Part shown: one piece after another, positions 36,650 to 47,595 of the stretch
How positions within the stretch are numbered: the stretch's first letter is position 1
Layout: each line of letters opens with the position of its first letter
From: Candidatus Enterococcus huntleyi
Lineage (GTDB): Bacteria > Bacillota > Bacilli > Lactobacillales > Enterococcaceae
NCBI RefSeq assembly: GCF_009933175.1
Contig: NZ_MAEJ01000001.1
Span: 580,238 to 644,237, forward strand
DNA: 64,000 nucleotides
Direction of reading: 5' to 3'
Notes under the pieces: model-generated
Databases searched by the model: none
What the model was told of the DNA's origin: nothing
What the model saw: only the letters and a program-made list of their open reading frames with translations
Translations under genes and position numbers: made by a program

Positions 36650-36658
36650 GCTATAGTT
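36650..36658 (+). promoter_or_regulatory. Extended -10 promoter of the P-type ATPase gene
   Basis: TGCTATAGT, an extended -10 element about 50 bases before the start codon. No good -35 is seen. Confidence 0.45.
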
Positions 36659-36706
36659 ATATAGGAAGAGAAAAAATCTCTTTTGATAAATGTAAGGAGG
36701 AATAGG

Positions 36707-39349
36707 ATGGATGCATACAAACAAACGGTGGATTACGTAACAAATGAGGTGCAAACAAACACTCAAACTGGTCTAACCAATGAACAGGTGAAACAGCGCT
36801 TAAAGGAAAATGGGCGTAACAAATTTGAGGAAGCAAAAAAAGACTCGCTCTTGAAAAAGTTTCTACATAATCTAACAGATTTCACTACGATGATTTTGTT
36901 AGTTGCTGCGGCAATTTCGCTGTATACGGCGATTGCTACAGATCACGGGGATTATTTTGAAAGCATATTGATTATAGCAATTGTAGTGATTAACTCAGTT
37001 TTAGCTATTGTTCAAGAGGGGAATGCTGAAAAAGCGCTATCTGCTCTACAAGATATGAATAAACAGACTTGCCTAGTTTTACGAGAGGGCAAAGTTGAAA
37101 AAATTGATGCTGAAGAAATAGTCATTGGCGATATTTTAGTTCTGGAGTCTGGATCCATGATTGTAGCTGATGCTCGGCTAACTCAAACTTCCCAGCTAAG
37201 GGTTGAGGAGTCTGCGTTGACCGGGGAAAGTGAAGCCGTTGAAAAAGAGGCGGATTTCGTTGGAAAAGAAGACGAAAGCTTAGGCGATCAATTAAACATG
37301 ATTTTTAAAGGATGTACGGTAGCTAATGGGCGGGGACAAGCAATTGTTACCGCGACGGGTATGCAGACTGAGATGGGTAAAATTGCAGGTTTGCTGAATA
37401 ACCATACAGCTCAGAAAACACCTTTACAAAAACGCTTAGATTCATTAGGAAAACGAATTAGCTTGCTTGCTTTGGCTGCTGCTGCGTTGGTCTTTGTGAT
37501 TGGACAGCTGCAGGGTGAACCATTGCTTGAGATGTTCATGACGTCTGTTTCTTTAGCAGTCGCGGCTGTTCCTGAGACGTTAACGGTGATTGTCACCTTG
37601 ACTTTAGCTTTTGGTGTTCAGAAGATGGCCAAGAAGAATGCGATTATTCGTCACTTACCAGCCGTTGAGACGCTAGGTACGGCTAATGTTATTTGCTCAG
37701 ACAAGACTGGGACCTTAACGCAAAATAAAATGCGTGTCCGTCGTGTCTGGACGCGTGGTGATGAAGTGGTTGATACAGAAGATGCTATGACAGAAGAAGC
37801 AATGGAAGTGTTGAAGATGGCTTCTCTGTGTTCTGATGTAATCGTCGAAAAAGAAGACGGCGAATTAATCATTAAAGGGAATCCGACTGAAGCTGCGATT
37901 GTGCGTGCGGTTGAGGAAAATTACCATACAAAAGCTGAATTAGAAGGAAAGTATCCAAGAATTGGTGAATTGCCATTTGATTCAGGTCGTAAAATGATGA
38001 CGACGGTGCATAAGATGGGTAAAAAATATATTTCTATCACTAAAGGCGCGTTCGATGTGCTATTGCCAAAATTCCGTTTTGGTGATGTTGATCAAGCGGC
38101 TGTCGTGAATGATCGATTTGGGAAAAAAGCTTTACGTGTCATTGCGGTTGGGTATGCGATTTACGATGAAGAACCGACAGATATTCGTTCAGAAGTCTTA
38201 GAAAAAAACTTACGCTTACTGGGACTAGTCGGCATGATTGATCCGCCGAGACCTGAAAGTAAAGGTGCGATTGCCCGAGCGAAGCGTGCGGGTATTAAGA
38301 CTGTGATGATTACTGGGGATCACGTCGTTACAGCCAGTGCGATTGCCAAAGAGTTAGGTATCCTTTCTAACAAAAGTGAAGCTTTAACAGGCTCTCAATT
38401 GCATCAAATGACAGATGAGGAATTGGATTCACGAGTGAAATCACTTTCTGTTTATGCGCGTGTGACACCAGAAGATAAAATTCGAATTGTTAAATCTTGG
38501 CAGCGTTCAGGTGCGGTGGTTGCGATGACCGGAGATGGCGTCAATGATGCGCCGGCTTTAAAAGCTAGTGATGTGGGTTGTGCAATGGGAATTACCGGGA
38601 CAGACGTCGCGCAAAGTGCCGCGGATATGGTCTTAACGGATGATAACTTTGCGACAATCGTTGATGCAGTAGCGCGTGGACGTGCCGTGTACAGAAATAT
38701 CCGAAAAGCGATTAATTTCTTGTTAAGCTGTAATATCTCTGAGATTTTTATTGTCCTGATAGCTATGTTATTTGGCTGGGGCGCGCCGTTTACTGCGGTT
38801 CAGTTATTGTTTGTCAATGTGGTAGCTGATGGCTTACCTGGTTTTGCTTTAGGGAAAGAACCGGCAGAACATGGGATTATGGATGAAGCACCGATTCCTA
38901 GAAATGAAGGCGTCTTTGCTCGTGGTTTATGGCAAAAGATTGGGATTAATGCCAGCGTCTTTACAGTGATTACCCTCTTTGGTTTCTACTTGGGTTCATT
39001 TGTTGATAGCGTGAGTCCTTGGATTGATGCTAGTTATGAAGTGGGTCAAACTGTGGCTTTCCTAATTCTAGCGTATTCTTCAATCCTGCATGTCTTTAAT
39101 GTTAGAAGCTCACGTTCGATTTTCAAGGTTAAATTAGAGAGCAACAAGTCATTATTTGAGATGGCCGTCTTAGCGACAACCATTACGACAGTGATTGCTT
39201 TATTACCGTTCACACAAGAATTGTTCGGACTGGTAAGAATTAGCTTGAATCATTGGATGCTAGCGATTGTTTTATCGATTGTACCGATTGCTGTAAATGA
39301 ATTGATTAAATTCCACCAAAGTCCAGGTGAAGAGGAAGAAGAAATTTAA
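36707..39349 (+). CDS. P-type cation-transporting ATPase, Ca2+-type
   Basis: P2-type ATPase of 880 aa with ten predicted helices. Phosphorylation site SDKTGTLT (Asp332), TGES in the actuator domain, MTGDGVNDAPALK in the hinge, and the TM6 motif VNVVADGLPG. It resembles Ca2+ pumps (Lmca1/YloB group). Two differences from SERCA: the TM4 motif reads PETLT rather than PEGLP (the Glu is kept), and TM6 has Ala where SERCA has Thr799, while Asn and Asp are kept. ATG 36707 has TAAGGAGG upstream. Single gene. Confidence 0.88.
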   Translation: MDAYKQTVDYVTNEVQTNTQTGLTNEQVKQRLKENGRNKFEEAKKDSLLKKFLHNLTDFTTMILLVAAAISLYTAIATDHGDYFESILIIAIVVINSVLAIVQEGNAEKALSALQDMNKQTCLVLREGKVEKIDAEEIVIGDILVLESGSMIVADARLTQTSQLRVEESALTGESEAVEKEADFVGKEDESLGDQLNMIFKGCTVANGRGQAIVTATGMQTEMGKIAGLLNNHTAQKTPLQKRLDSLGKRISLLALAAAALVFVIGQLQGEPLLEMFMTSVSLAVAAVPETLTVIVTLTLAFGVQKMAKKNAIIRHLPAVETLGTANVICSDKTGTLTQNKMRVRRVWTRGDEVVDTEDAMTEEAMEVLKMASLCSDVIVEKEDGELIIKGNPTEAAIVRAVEENYHTKAELEGKYPRIGELPFDSGRKMMTTVHKMGKKYISITKGAFDVLLPKFRFGDVDQAAVVNDRFGKKALRVIAVGYAIYDEEPTDIRSEVLEKNLRLLGLVGMIDPPRPESKGAIARAKRAGIKTVMITGDHVVTASAIAKELGILSNKSEALTGSQLHQMTDEELDSRVKSLSVYARVTPEDKIRIVKSWQRSGAVVAMTGDGVNDAPALKASDVGCAMGITGTDVAQSAADMVLTDDNFATIVDAVARGRAVYRNIRKAINFLLSCNISEIFIVLIAMLFGWGAPFTAVQLLFVNVVADGLPGFALGKEPAEHGIMDEAPIPRNEGVFARGLWQKIGINASVFTVITLFGFYLGSFVDSVSPWIDASYEVGQTVAFLILAYSSILHVFNVRSSRSIFKVKLESNKSLFEMAVLATTITTVIALLPFTQELFGLVRISLNHWMLAIVLSIVPIAVNELIKFHQSPGEEEEEI

Positions 39350-39390
39350 GTCTACTCACATCTGACAGGAAAAAATATAGTAAAATCGTA

Positions 39391-39434
39391 GCGACCTTCA
39401 ACTGTTGGCTTTTGGTCTAACGTTGGGAGGTCGC
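39391..39434 (+). terminator. Hairpin after the P-type ATPase gene
   Basis: GCGACCT pairs with AGGTCGC, and AAC with GTT. The T tract is poor, so terminator activity is uncertain. Confidence 0.45.
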
Positions 39435-39586
39435 TCTCTGTTAGTTCGTTATTTAGTCAATGTAGAGATCAAATAGGAAATATAAATGAAAAATAGCTAA
39501 GGAACTTCAGGAATTCTTGCCAAAAGAATCGGAAACTATTATGATAGGAGAAGTTGTAAAAGCTAAAATAGAAAGTAGGGGAATGA

Positions 39587-40732
<1,146 letters not shown>

Positions 40733-40813
40733 AAAATAGGGGAAAAGGCTAGTTTATCTAGTGGTTTTCTGCTAAAGTTAAGATTGTGAAAACAAATCTG
40801 TGAGGTGAAATAA

Positions 40814-41143
40814 ATGAGTTCTTTACCAATGCTTATGATGTTCGTTGTTCTTATCGGAATGTGGTTCTTCATGTCTCGTTCACAAAAGAAACAACAACAA
40901 GAACGTCAAAACTTATTAGACAGTATGAAATCAGGCGATAGCGTCGTAACTATCGGCGGCTTACACGGCGTGGTTTCTGAAATTAATGAAGACAAACGTA
41001 CAGTCGTATTAGATTGCGAAGGGATTTTCTTAGAATTTGATCGCGCATCTATTAAGACCGTTAAACCAGGTGGATCAGTTGAAGTTGATGAGACAGTTAC
41101 AACTGTTGAAACAACAGAAGATTCAAGCGATTCAGAAGAATAA
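40814..41143 (+). CDS. yajC: Preprotein translocase subunit YajC
   Basis: 109-aa protein with one N-terminal helix (LPMLMMFVVLIGMWFFMS), a basic QKKQQQER stretch, and the KSGDSVVTIGGLHGVVSEI motif. Accessory part of the SecDF-YajC membrane complex. The tail is acidic. Start ATG with GAGGTGA upstream. Confidence 0.93.
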   Translation: MSSLPMLMMFVVLIGMWFFMSRSQKKQQQERQNLLDSMKSGDSVVTIGGLHGVVSEINEDKRTVVLDCEGIFLEFDRASIKTVKPGGSVEVDETVTTVETTEDSSDSEE

Positions 41144-41306
41144 ACGAAATGTAGATTGAGATTAGAGTTAGAGGCTAGTGTTTATTTTTGATGGCGGCGA
41201 TTTGTTGCTGTCGGCTGCTTTTAGTTGTAAATCTAGATTTTTAGGTCATGGAACGGGCTTTTTGCTTGTTTCTTGGCCTTTTTTCTTTCTTAGGAGGGCA
41301 AATCTT

Positions 41307-41582
41307 ATGGATAAATTAATAGAACGTATCTTGTTGCATCGGGCATTTGCTAAGAAAGTCACTGAGTTTCATTCATCCGGATATGAAGCGATTAGTCTGG
41401 AAGAATTGAAAAGTTATTGTCTGGCGTATCGTTGGCCAAAGAAAAAGCTGACAACTTATAAAGAGAAAAGGGCCGATATTTTGCTTATCCAAGCCAATCA
41501 AATTTTTGATTACCAACAATTGAAAATTCAAACAACCGCACAAACATTTCAGGATTTGGATGACTTCTCAGATTTGTTTTGA
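41307..41582 (+). CDS. ComN-like post-transcriptional regulator family protein
   Basis: 91 aa, helical, with GYEAISLEELKSYCLAYRWPKK and DILLIQANQIFDYQQLKIQT resembling the Bacillus ComN (YrzD) family, found near yajC/secDF in other firmicutes; ComN affects comE mRNA. ATG 41307 follows AGGAGGG; a longer open frame from 41178 has no ribosome site. Family call by eye. Confidence 0.6.
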   Translation: MDKLIERILLHRAFAKKVTEFHSSGYEAISLEELKSYCLAYRWPKKKLTTYKEKRADILLIQANQIFDYQQLKIQTTAQTFQDLDDFSDLF

Positions 41583-41687
41583 GGGGTTAAGAGCAGTGAT
41601 TGAAGGTATTATCGTCTACTTAAATAGGGGATTAGCTGATCGAGAAATCTTTAAGTAAATGATAGATTGTGTAATTAATAATTAGTC

Positions 41688-41725
41688 TAAAAGCAGTTTT
41701 CATGAAAATGAAAATTGCTTTTTTA
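41688..41725 (+). terminator. Terminator before adhE
   Basis: AAAAGCAGTTTTCAT pairs with ATGAAAATTGCTTTT, then T. It ends the yajC/comN-like unit. Confidence 0.75.
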
Positions 41726-41786
41726 AGGTGAAAAATAAACTTTTTTATCGCTGTACATACTGGTATATAAACATTTATTGATTTAC

Positions 41787-41802
41787 TGTGAAAAAAATCA
41801 CA
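41787..41802. promoter_or_regulatory. Rex-like operator upstream of the adhE promoter
   Basis: TGTGA-N6-TCACA, the core of the Rex consensus, ending 8 bases before the -35. Confidence 0.65.
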
Positions 41803-41810
41803 AAAAAGTA

Positions 41811-41839
41811 TTTACATGGATAAAAAAATATTGTATGAT
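41811..41839 (+). promoter_or_regulatory. adhE promoter
   Basis: TTTACA and TATGAT, spacer 17, about 50 bases before the adhE start. Confidence 0.7.
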
Positions 41840-41844
41840 ATAAA

Positions 41845-41860
41845 TGTGAAATGGTTAACA
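41845..41860. promoter_or_regulatory. Second Rex-like operator, at the adhE transcription start
   Basis: TGTGAAATGGTTAACA matches the Rex pattern TTGTGAAN4TTAACAA apart from the outermost bases and covers the expected start site. Confidence 0.55.
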
Positions 41861-41891
41861 AATAAAAACAGTATCCAATAGGAGGAACACA

Positions 41892-44489
41892 ATGGCTAAG
41901 ACATTAGAAAAAGACGTGAAGAAAGAACTTGATGTTCAAGGAATGATCGATGAGCTAGCAGCGAAAGCGAATGTTGCCTTAAAAGAAATGGAAGATTTTG
42001 ATCAAGAAAAAGTCGATCATATCGTGCATCAAATGGCAATGGCTGCCTTAGACAAACATATGCCTCTTGCTAAATTAGCAGTGGAAGAAACAGGCCGTGG
42101 GATTGTCGAAGATAAAGCAATCAAAAACATGTATGCGTCTGAATACATCTGGAATAGTATCAAACATGATAAAACAGTTGGCGTAATCAATGAAGATCCT
42201 CAAACAGGAATCATTGAAATTGCTGGACCAGTCGGCGTTGTTTGTGGGGTAACTCCAACAACTAACCCAACTTCAACAACAATCTTTAAAGCAATGATCG
42301 CTTTAAAAACAGCTAACCCAATCATCTTTGCTTTCCACCCAAGCGCTCAAAAATGTTCTGCTGAAGCAGCTCGTATCGTTCGTGATGCAGCAATTGCAGC
42401 TGGCGCTCCTGAAAACTGTGTACAATGGATTGAACAACCATCAATCGATGCAACTTCTATGTTAATGAATCACCCGGGTGTCGCTATTGTCTTAGCAACT
42501 GGTGGACCTGGCATGGTTAAATCAGCTTACTCTACTGGTAAACCAGCATTAGGTGTTGGTGCCGGAAACGTGCCTGCTTACATCGAAAAAACAGCGAAAA
42601 TCAAACGTGCAGTTAACGATTTAATCGTTTCTAAATCATTTGATAACGGTATGATTTGTGCTTCTGAACAAGCAGTTATCGTTGATAAAGAAATCTATGC
42701 AGCAGTTAAAGCTGAATTTGAAGCACATCAAGTGTACTTTGTGAAACCAAATGAATTACAAAAACTTGAAGATGCTGTCATGAATGAAGGCAAATATGCT
42801 GTTAACCCAGCAATCGTTGGTCATTCAGCTGATGAAATTGCTAAATTAGCTGGGATCAAAGTTCCAACTGGCACAAAAATTCTGATTGCTGAATTAGATG
42901 GCGTTGGTGCTGAATACCCACTTTCAAGAGAAAAATTATCTCCAGTCTTGGCGATGATCAAATCAAATAGTACTGAACACGGCTTTGACTTATGTCAAGG
43001 AATGCTTGAATTAGGTGGATTAGGACATACAGCTGTTATCCACAGTGAAAACGAAGATTTACATGTGAAATTCGGTTTACGCATGAAAGCTTGCCGTATC
43101 TTAGTTAATACACCATCTGCAGAAGGCGGAATTGGTAACATTTATAACGAAATGATTCCTTCATTAACATTAGGCTGTGGATCATATGGTAAAAACTCAG
43201 TTTCTCGTAACGTCTCTGCCATCAACTTAATCAACGTCAAAACTGTAGCGAAACGGAGAAATAATATGCAATGGTTTAAATTACCGCCAAAAATTTTCTT
43301 TGAGAAAAATTCATTACAATACCTACAAAAAATGGAAAACGTTGAGCGCGTTATGCTTGTCTGTGATCCAGGAATGGTTCAATTCGGTTATGCTGATGTG
43401 GTTCGTAAAGAATTACTTAAACGTAAAAACGACGTGCAGATTGAAGTCTTCTCTGACGTAGAACCTAACCCATCAACAAATACAGTGTATGCTGGAACAA
43501 AAATGATGGTAGATTTCAAACCTGATACAATCATCGCTCTTGGTGGTGGATCAGCAATGGATGCGGCGAAAGGCATGTGGATGTTCTATGAGCACCCAGA
43601 TACTGAATTCTTCGGCGCGAAACAAAAATTCTTAGATATCCGTAAACGTACGTACAAAATTGAAAAAGCAGTTAAAACACAATTTGTATGTATCCCAACA
43701 ACTTCTGGTACAGGTTCTGAAGTAACACCATTTGCGGTAATCACTGATAGCGAAACACACGTGAAATACCCATTAGCAGACTACGCGTTAACACCAGATG
43801 TTGCGATTGTTGACCCTCAATTTGTTATGTCAGTTCCAGCTTCAGTAACAGCTGATACAGGAATGGACGTGTTAACACATGCGATTGAATCTTATGTTTC
43901 AGTAATGGCATCTGATTACACTCGTGGCTTGAGCTTACAAGCAATCAAGATCGTCTTTGATTATTTAGAAAAATCAGTGAAAACTCCTGATATGGAATCT
44001 CGTGAAAAAATGCATAACGCGTCAACTATGGCGGGTATGGCCTTTGCGAATGCTTTCCTAGGAATAAGTCACTCGATTGCACATAAAATTGGTGGAGAAT
44101 ACAACATTCCTCACGGTCGTACGAACGCAATTCTATTGCCTCATATTATCCGTTACAATGCGAAGGATCCATCAAAACATGCAATGTTCCCTAAATATGA
44201 CTACTTCCGTGCGGATACTGACTACGCTGATATTGCGAAGTTCTTAGGACTTAAAGGCAAAAATACAGCTGAATTAGTTGATGCATTAGCTACAGCAGTC
44301 TTTGATCTTGGAACAAGCATTGGAATCGACATGAACTTGAAAGCGCAAGGCGTGACTCAAGAAATCTTAGACTCAACTGTTGATCACATGGCTGAATTAG
44401 CTTACGAAGATCAATGTACAACAGCTAATCCAAAAGAACCACTAATCAGTGAATTGAAACAAATTATCATTGATGCGTATAACGGATAA
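41892..44489 (+). CDS. adhE: Bifunctional acetaldehyde-CoA/alcohol dehydrogenase AdhE
   Basis: Turns acetyl-CoA into ethanol with two NADH. N-terminal aldehyde dehydrogenase domain (1-440) with catalytic Cys256 in NGMICASEQ. Iron-dependent alcohol dehydrogenase domain (455-865) with IALGGGSAMDAAK and the iron ligands around DVLTHAIESY, ISHSIAHKIGGEYNIPHGRTNA. 865 aa is typical of the family, which forms spirosomes. AGGAGG upstream of the ATG. Probably controlled by Rex through two operators, giving expression when NADH is high. Confidence 0.97.
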   Translation: MAKTLEKDVKKELDVQGMIDELAAKANVALKEMEDFDQEKVDHIVHQMAMAALDKHMPLAKLAVEETGRGIVEDKAIKNMYASEYIWNSIKHDKTVGVINEDPQTGIIEIAGPVGVVCGVTPTTNPTSTTIFKAMIALKTANPIIFAFHPSAQKCSAEAARIVRDAAIAAGAPENCVQWIEQPSIDATSMLMNHPGVAIVLATGGPGMVKSAYSTGKPALGVGAGNVPAYIEKTAKIKRAVNDLIVSKSFDNGMICASEQAVIVDKEIYAAVKAEFEAHQVYFVKPNELQKLEDAVMNEGKYAVNPAIVGHSADEIAKLAGIKVPTGTKILIAELDGVGAEYPLSREKLSPVLAMIKSNSTEHGFDLCQGMLELGGLGHTAVIHSENEDLHVKFGLRMKACRILVNTPSAEGGIGNIYNEMIPSLTLGCGSYGKNSVSRNVSAINLINVKTVAKRRNNMQWFKLPPKIFFEKNSLQYLQKMENVERVMLVCDPGMVQFGYADVVRKELLKRKNDVQIEVFSDVEPNPSTNTVYAGTKMMVDFKPDTIIALGGGSAMDAAKGMWMFYEHPDTEFFGAKQKFLDIRKRTYKIEKAVKTQFVCIPTTSGTGSEVTPFAVITDSETHVKYPLADYALTPDVAIVDPQFVMSVPASVTADTGMDVLTHAIESYVSVMASDYTRGLSLQAIKIVFDYLEKSVKTPDMESREKMHNASTMAGMAFANAFLGISHSIAHKIGGEYNIPHGRTNAILLPHIIRYNAKDPSKHAMFPKYDYFRADTDYADIAKFLGLKGKNTAELVDALATAVFDLGTSIGIDMNLKAQGVTQEILDSTVDHMAELAYEDQCTTANPKEPLISELKQIIIDAYNG

Positions 44490-44540
44490 TTCTAGCACGC
44501 GTGATTGAACAAATTACCTGTGTCTGAGTCATCTGATAAG

Positions 44541-44577
44541 CAGACCCAATCTCTTAGCGATTGGGTCTGTTTTTTTC
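44541..44577 (+). terminator. Terminator of adhE
   Basis: CAGACCCAATC pairs with GATTGGGTCTG, then eight T. Confidence 0.95.
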
Positions 44578-44637
44578 GGATTAAAAATGAACAACTATTC
44601 AAAATATATTAGAACGTTAATGAGTAGTTGATGGATG

Positions 44638-44662
44638 CCGCATCCGGGATTCCTTCCACTAA
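44638..44662 (+). repeat. Interspersed repeat fragment, copy 1
   Basis: CGCATCCGGGATTCCTTCCA followed by CTAAAG; a second copy with three changes is at 62398-62422. Both are in intergenic DNA downstream of a terminator. Nothing else is visible in 44578-44790. Confidence 0.5.
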
Positions 44663-44808
44663 AGTATCTTATTTGATAGAATATAGAATTTGTTGGGTGG
44701 TTTTTCTTTTCTTTCAAGTAAATGAGCATCGGCTTGCATTGAAAATTCATGATAAAATGGTACACTAGAAATGAAGTTGAAAACGGACACAAGGGAAGTG
44801 GATTCATA

Positions 44809-45327
44809 GTGGAAATTATTCAAAAGGCTTTGATAGAATTAGTGCGCTCAAGAAAAAAATTAACGGGACTGTTACCTAGATTAAAAGAAAATAAACAAAT
44901 CTCAGCAAAAGAGGAAATGAAGACGTTTGTCTTTGATTTACAGGATTATAGCGATGCATTGACGGTTGTGACTGATTTTGCTGAGGCGGATTTTGCAGAG
45001 GAGTCGGATTCAGTAACGCCACAGGAAATTAGTCAACTGTTTTCTGAGCAACGTCAGGAGCTCCAGACGCTTGTTAGTGAATTTACCCAGCTAGCTGATC
45101 AGATGGAGACAGGAGAGTCGACAGAGGGCTTCCATGGCCTAAATGCCGGAAGTATTCGACGGATGGCAGGAAGTTTACAAGGGTTAATCGAAATGAACGG
45201 TCAATTGTTACAGGAAAATCTGAACTTCCAGCGTTTTATCAAGGACGTATCTATTTCTGAAGCAATTCCCACAGAAGAAGTGGTGGAAGAAAAAACGGGA
45301 TTCTTTAAAAAATTATTTGGTAAGTAA
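44809..45327 (+). CDS. Conserved-looking protein of unknown function
   Basis: 172 aa, helical, acidic in the middle, with a likely amphipathic C-terminus (KTGFFKKLFGK) that could touch the membrane. GTG 44809 has AAGGGAAG about 10 bases upstream; an in-frame ATG at 44749 is less likely. I do not recognise a family. Monocistronic, with a terminator behind it. Confidence 0.6.
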   Translation: MEIIQKALIELVRSRKKLTGLLPRLKENKQISAKEEMKTFVFDLQDYSDALTVVTDFAEADFAEESDSVTPQEISQLFSEQRQELQTLVSEFTQLADQMETGESTEGFHGLNAGSIRRMAGSLQGLIEMNGQLLQENLNFQRFIKDVSISEAIPTEEVVEEKTGFFKKLFGK

Positions 45328-45397
45328 ATAAAAAACGAGATTCTTAAGAGAGCTTATCTACAGGAATTCGTGCGCATTAAATTTTTGGCTCAATAAA

Positions 45398-45452
45398 AAA
45401 CAGGAACCTTATGCTTGGATGATTCATCTAAGCGTAGGGTTCCTGTTTTTTA
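45398..45452. terminator. Bidirectional terminator between the unknown gene and fni
   Basis: AACAGGAACC-TA-GCTT-GATG with its complement, and A/T runs on both sides, between convergent genes. Confidence 0.9.
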
Positions 45453-45456
45453 TAGT

Positions 45457-46503
45457 TTATAAGTTCCGAAGTCCATACTGAGTGATGTCGATATTTCTAG
45501 CCTCACACCAATCTTTCGGATAGCCGGTAAGAATTAATGGATGATTTTTAAGCTCGGCTGTGCTCCGATGACCAGTCATGGTATAAAGCACGCGTAGCTC
45601 TTCTTGCCAACGGCGAATTAAGTCAATAGTTTTGTCAGTTCCGTCGGTGAGCAGCGAGTTCAAAATAGTGCCTGAGACGCCGACTGCATCAGCTCCTAAG
45701 CAGAGCGCCTTGAAAATATCATAGGCATCACGAATCCCGCCAGAAGCGACTTTTTGGAAATTTCTACTCAGTTCATTGGCTTCTAGTAATGAGATAACTG
45801 TGGATTGACCCCAATCACTTAGATAGGCAAATTCACGTTTTTTTCGACGAGCATTTTCTATTTGGGTAAAGCTTGTGCCACCTTGACCGCTGACATCAAT
45901 CGTTTGAATGCCGACAGAAAGGAGCGCGCGGATGGTTTCGCGTGTCATACCGAAGCCGACTTCTTTGACTAAAATAGGGACATTGAGTTGGTGATTAATT
46001 TTTTCAATCTCTATTAACCAGTCATGAAAGTTGCGATCGCCCTCAGGCATCACCAGTTCTTGTGGCGCATTTAGATGGATTTGGAGGCCATCAGTCTCAA
46101 ATAGGTCAACGGCGCGCTGAGCATTTTCGACAGAAACACCGCCGCCAATATTGACGAGTATTTTTCCGTTGGGAAATTCTTCTCGCATGACACGATAGGA
46201 ATCAACCAGCTGTGGGTCTTTGAGTGCTGCACTGACAGAGCCTGTAGTGATTAATAAATCTGTTTCTTTCGCGATAATTGCTAGTTGGCGATTAATCTCC
46301 TTAGTTTTTTCGCTGCCACCAGTCATGGCATTGATATAGAAGGGACTAGTCAGCGTGTACTGAAATAAGTCAGTGGATAAATCAACCTCATCCAGCGCTA
46401 ATTCAGGTAAGGAAGAATGGATAAGACGGATGCTATCAAAGTCATTTGCTTGCTCTTTATGGAAAGCTTTGGCTAATGAAACATGTTCATCTTTTCGGTT
46501 CAT
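45457..46503 (-). CDS. fni: Type II isopentenyl-diphosphate delta-isomerase
   Basis: FMN- and NADPH-dependent isomerase that converts IPP to DMAPP. 348 aa. FMN-binding NAMTGGSEKTKEINR, the HLNAPQE stretch, and the DVSGQGGTSFTQIE and GADAVGVSGTIL motifs are typical. Last gene of the mevalonate operon; it overlaps mvaK2 by 4 bases (ATGA). Confidence 0.95.
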   Translation of the reverse strand: MNRKDEHVSLAKAFHKEQANDFDSIRLIHSSLPELALDEVDLSTDLFQYTLTSPFYINAMTGGSEKTKEINRQLAIIAKETDLLITTGSVSAALKDPQLVDSYRVMREEFPNGKILVNIGGGVSVENAQRAVDLFETDGLQIHLNAPQELVMPEGDRNFHDWLIEIEKINHQLNVPILVKEVGFGMTRETIRALLSVGIQTIDVSGQGGTSFTQIENARRKKREFAYLSDWGQSTVISLLEANELSRNFQKVASGGIRDAYDIFKALCLGADAVGVSGTILNSLLTDGTDKTIDLIRRWQEELRVLYTMTGHRSTAELKNHPLILTGYPKDWCEARNIDITQYGLRNL

Positions 46504-47582
46504 TTGGCTTCCTTTCTACAACGAGTATAGACATGCAGAGGCAAGGGAGTAATTTCAGCTTTTTCCCAGGCGCTCATCAAAGGTAGGATTCCTGATTTTT
46601 GATTGAATAAGACAATCCCACAATCGCCGCCACCCGCACCTGATGATTTAGCAGCTCCATCAAATGATTCGGCTAACTCACAAAGTTCTTTTAGGGCAGT
46701 TGTTTCGATGGTTACACCAGTTAAGTGAGAAAGTTCATTAAGTAACTGGCGATTTTTTCGAATCATTTGTTGGATTAATGGGACATCATCAGTTAAAAAT
46801 CCTTGAATAATTTGCTCAACGCATTTTTTGCTTTCAGCAAGAAATTCTTGGTACCTTGTCTGCTGTTGTTCTTTTGATTGATGGACCTGATCAACCAGGT
46901 CGGAAGTGGAGGCTGGGCTGCCTGTCCAACCGATAATTAAGCGTAAGTCTTTAGGTGCTTCTAACGGTTGAATCAGTAGACCTGGCCAGTCCATTTGTAG
47001 TAGCTGTGTAACGGAACAATTATTTTGTTGATGGATCCATTGGTGATCAAAGGTTGAAAAAGCCAACCAACCACCGTAGCAACTTGCCGCGATGTCACCA
47101 CAAGAGCCGTTTCCTTGAACTTCTAGGTGAGCTAGGGCAGCTAGCTTGAAGATTTCTAATAGATCTAACTCTAAGCCGTAGAATTCATTTAAGGCTTTGA
47201 TCGTTGCCACGGTGACAGCGCCACTTGAGCCCAATCCGTATTTGCGACCGTTTGAGCTGTCTAATTCACTGGTTACTTTTAAATCATAAAAGGAAAGTAG
47301 AACGTTCTTTTCCTGTGCATATTTTTCAGTTAGTCGAATGGCTGCGAGAATGTAGTGAAAAGGATTTTCACGAATGTCTAAGACCAGCTCACCATTTCTT
47401 CTTGTCCAACGAATCGGTAAGTCACTATATTGTGTCGACTGGATGCTGCCAATTTTTCTAGCCGCATTCATAGTCACCGTAACAAATTGATCTACGGCAA
47501 CGATAATCGCCGGATGCCCGGTTTCGACAACGGCATATTCACCAGCAATATATAATTTTCCAGGTGCAGTTACTTCGATCAT
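46500..47582 (-). CDS. mvaK2: Phosphomevalonate kinase
   Basis: GHMP kinase, 360 aa, phosphorylating mevalonate-5-phosphate. N-terminal APGKLYIAGEYAV, the ATP-binding loop GLGSSGAVTVATIKAL and the C-terminal KSSGAGGGDCGIVL are present. Third in the operon; start 13 bases after mvaD with AAAGGAAG. Confidence 0.95.
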   Translation of the reverse strand: MIEVTAPGKLYIAGEYAVVETGHPAIIVAVDQFVTVTMNAARKIGSIQSTQYSDLPIRWTRRNGELVLDIRENPFHYILAAIRLTEKYAQEKNVLLSFYDLKVTSELDSSNGRKYGLGSSGAVTVATIKALNEFYGLELDLLEIFKLAALAHLEVQGNGSCGDIAASCYGGWLAFSTFDHQWIHQQNNCSVTQLLQMDWPGLLIQPLEAPKDLRLIIGWTGSPASTSDLVDQVHQSKEQQQTRYQEFLAESKKCVEQIIQGFLTDDVPLIQQMIRKNRQLLNELSHLTGVTIETTALKELCELAESFDGAAKSSGAGGGDCGIVLFNQKSGILPLMSAWEKAEITPLPLHVYTRCRKEAK

Positions 47583-47595
47583 GATTAAACTTCCT

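Noticed and set aside
36499-36720. 73-codon minus-strand frame over the P-type ATPase start
   Set aside because: Its start lies upstream of the mapped minus-strand promoter and it overlaps the ATPase ribosome site.
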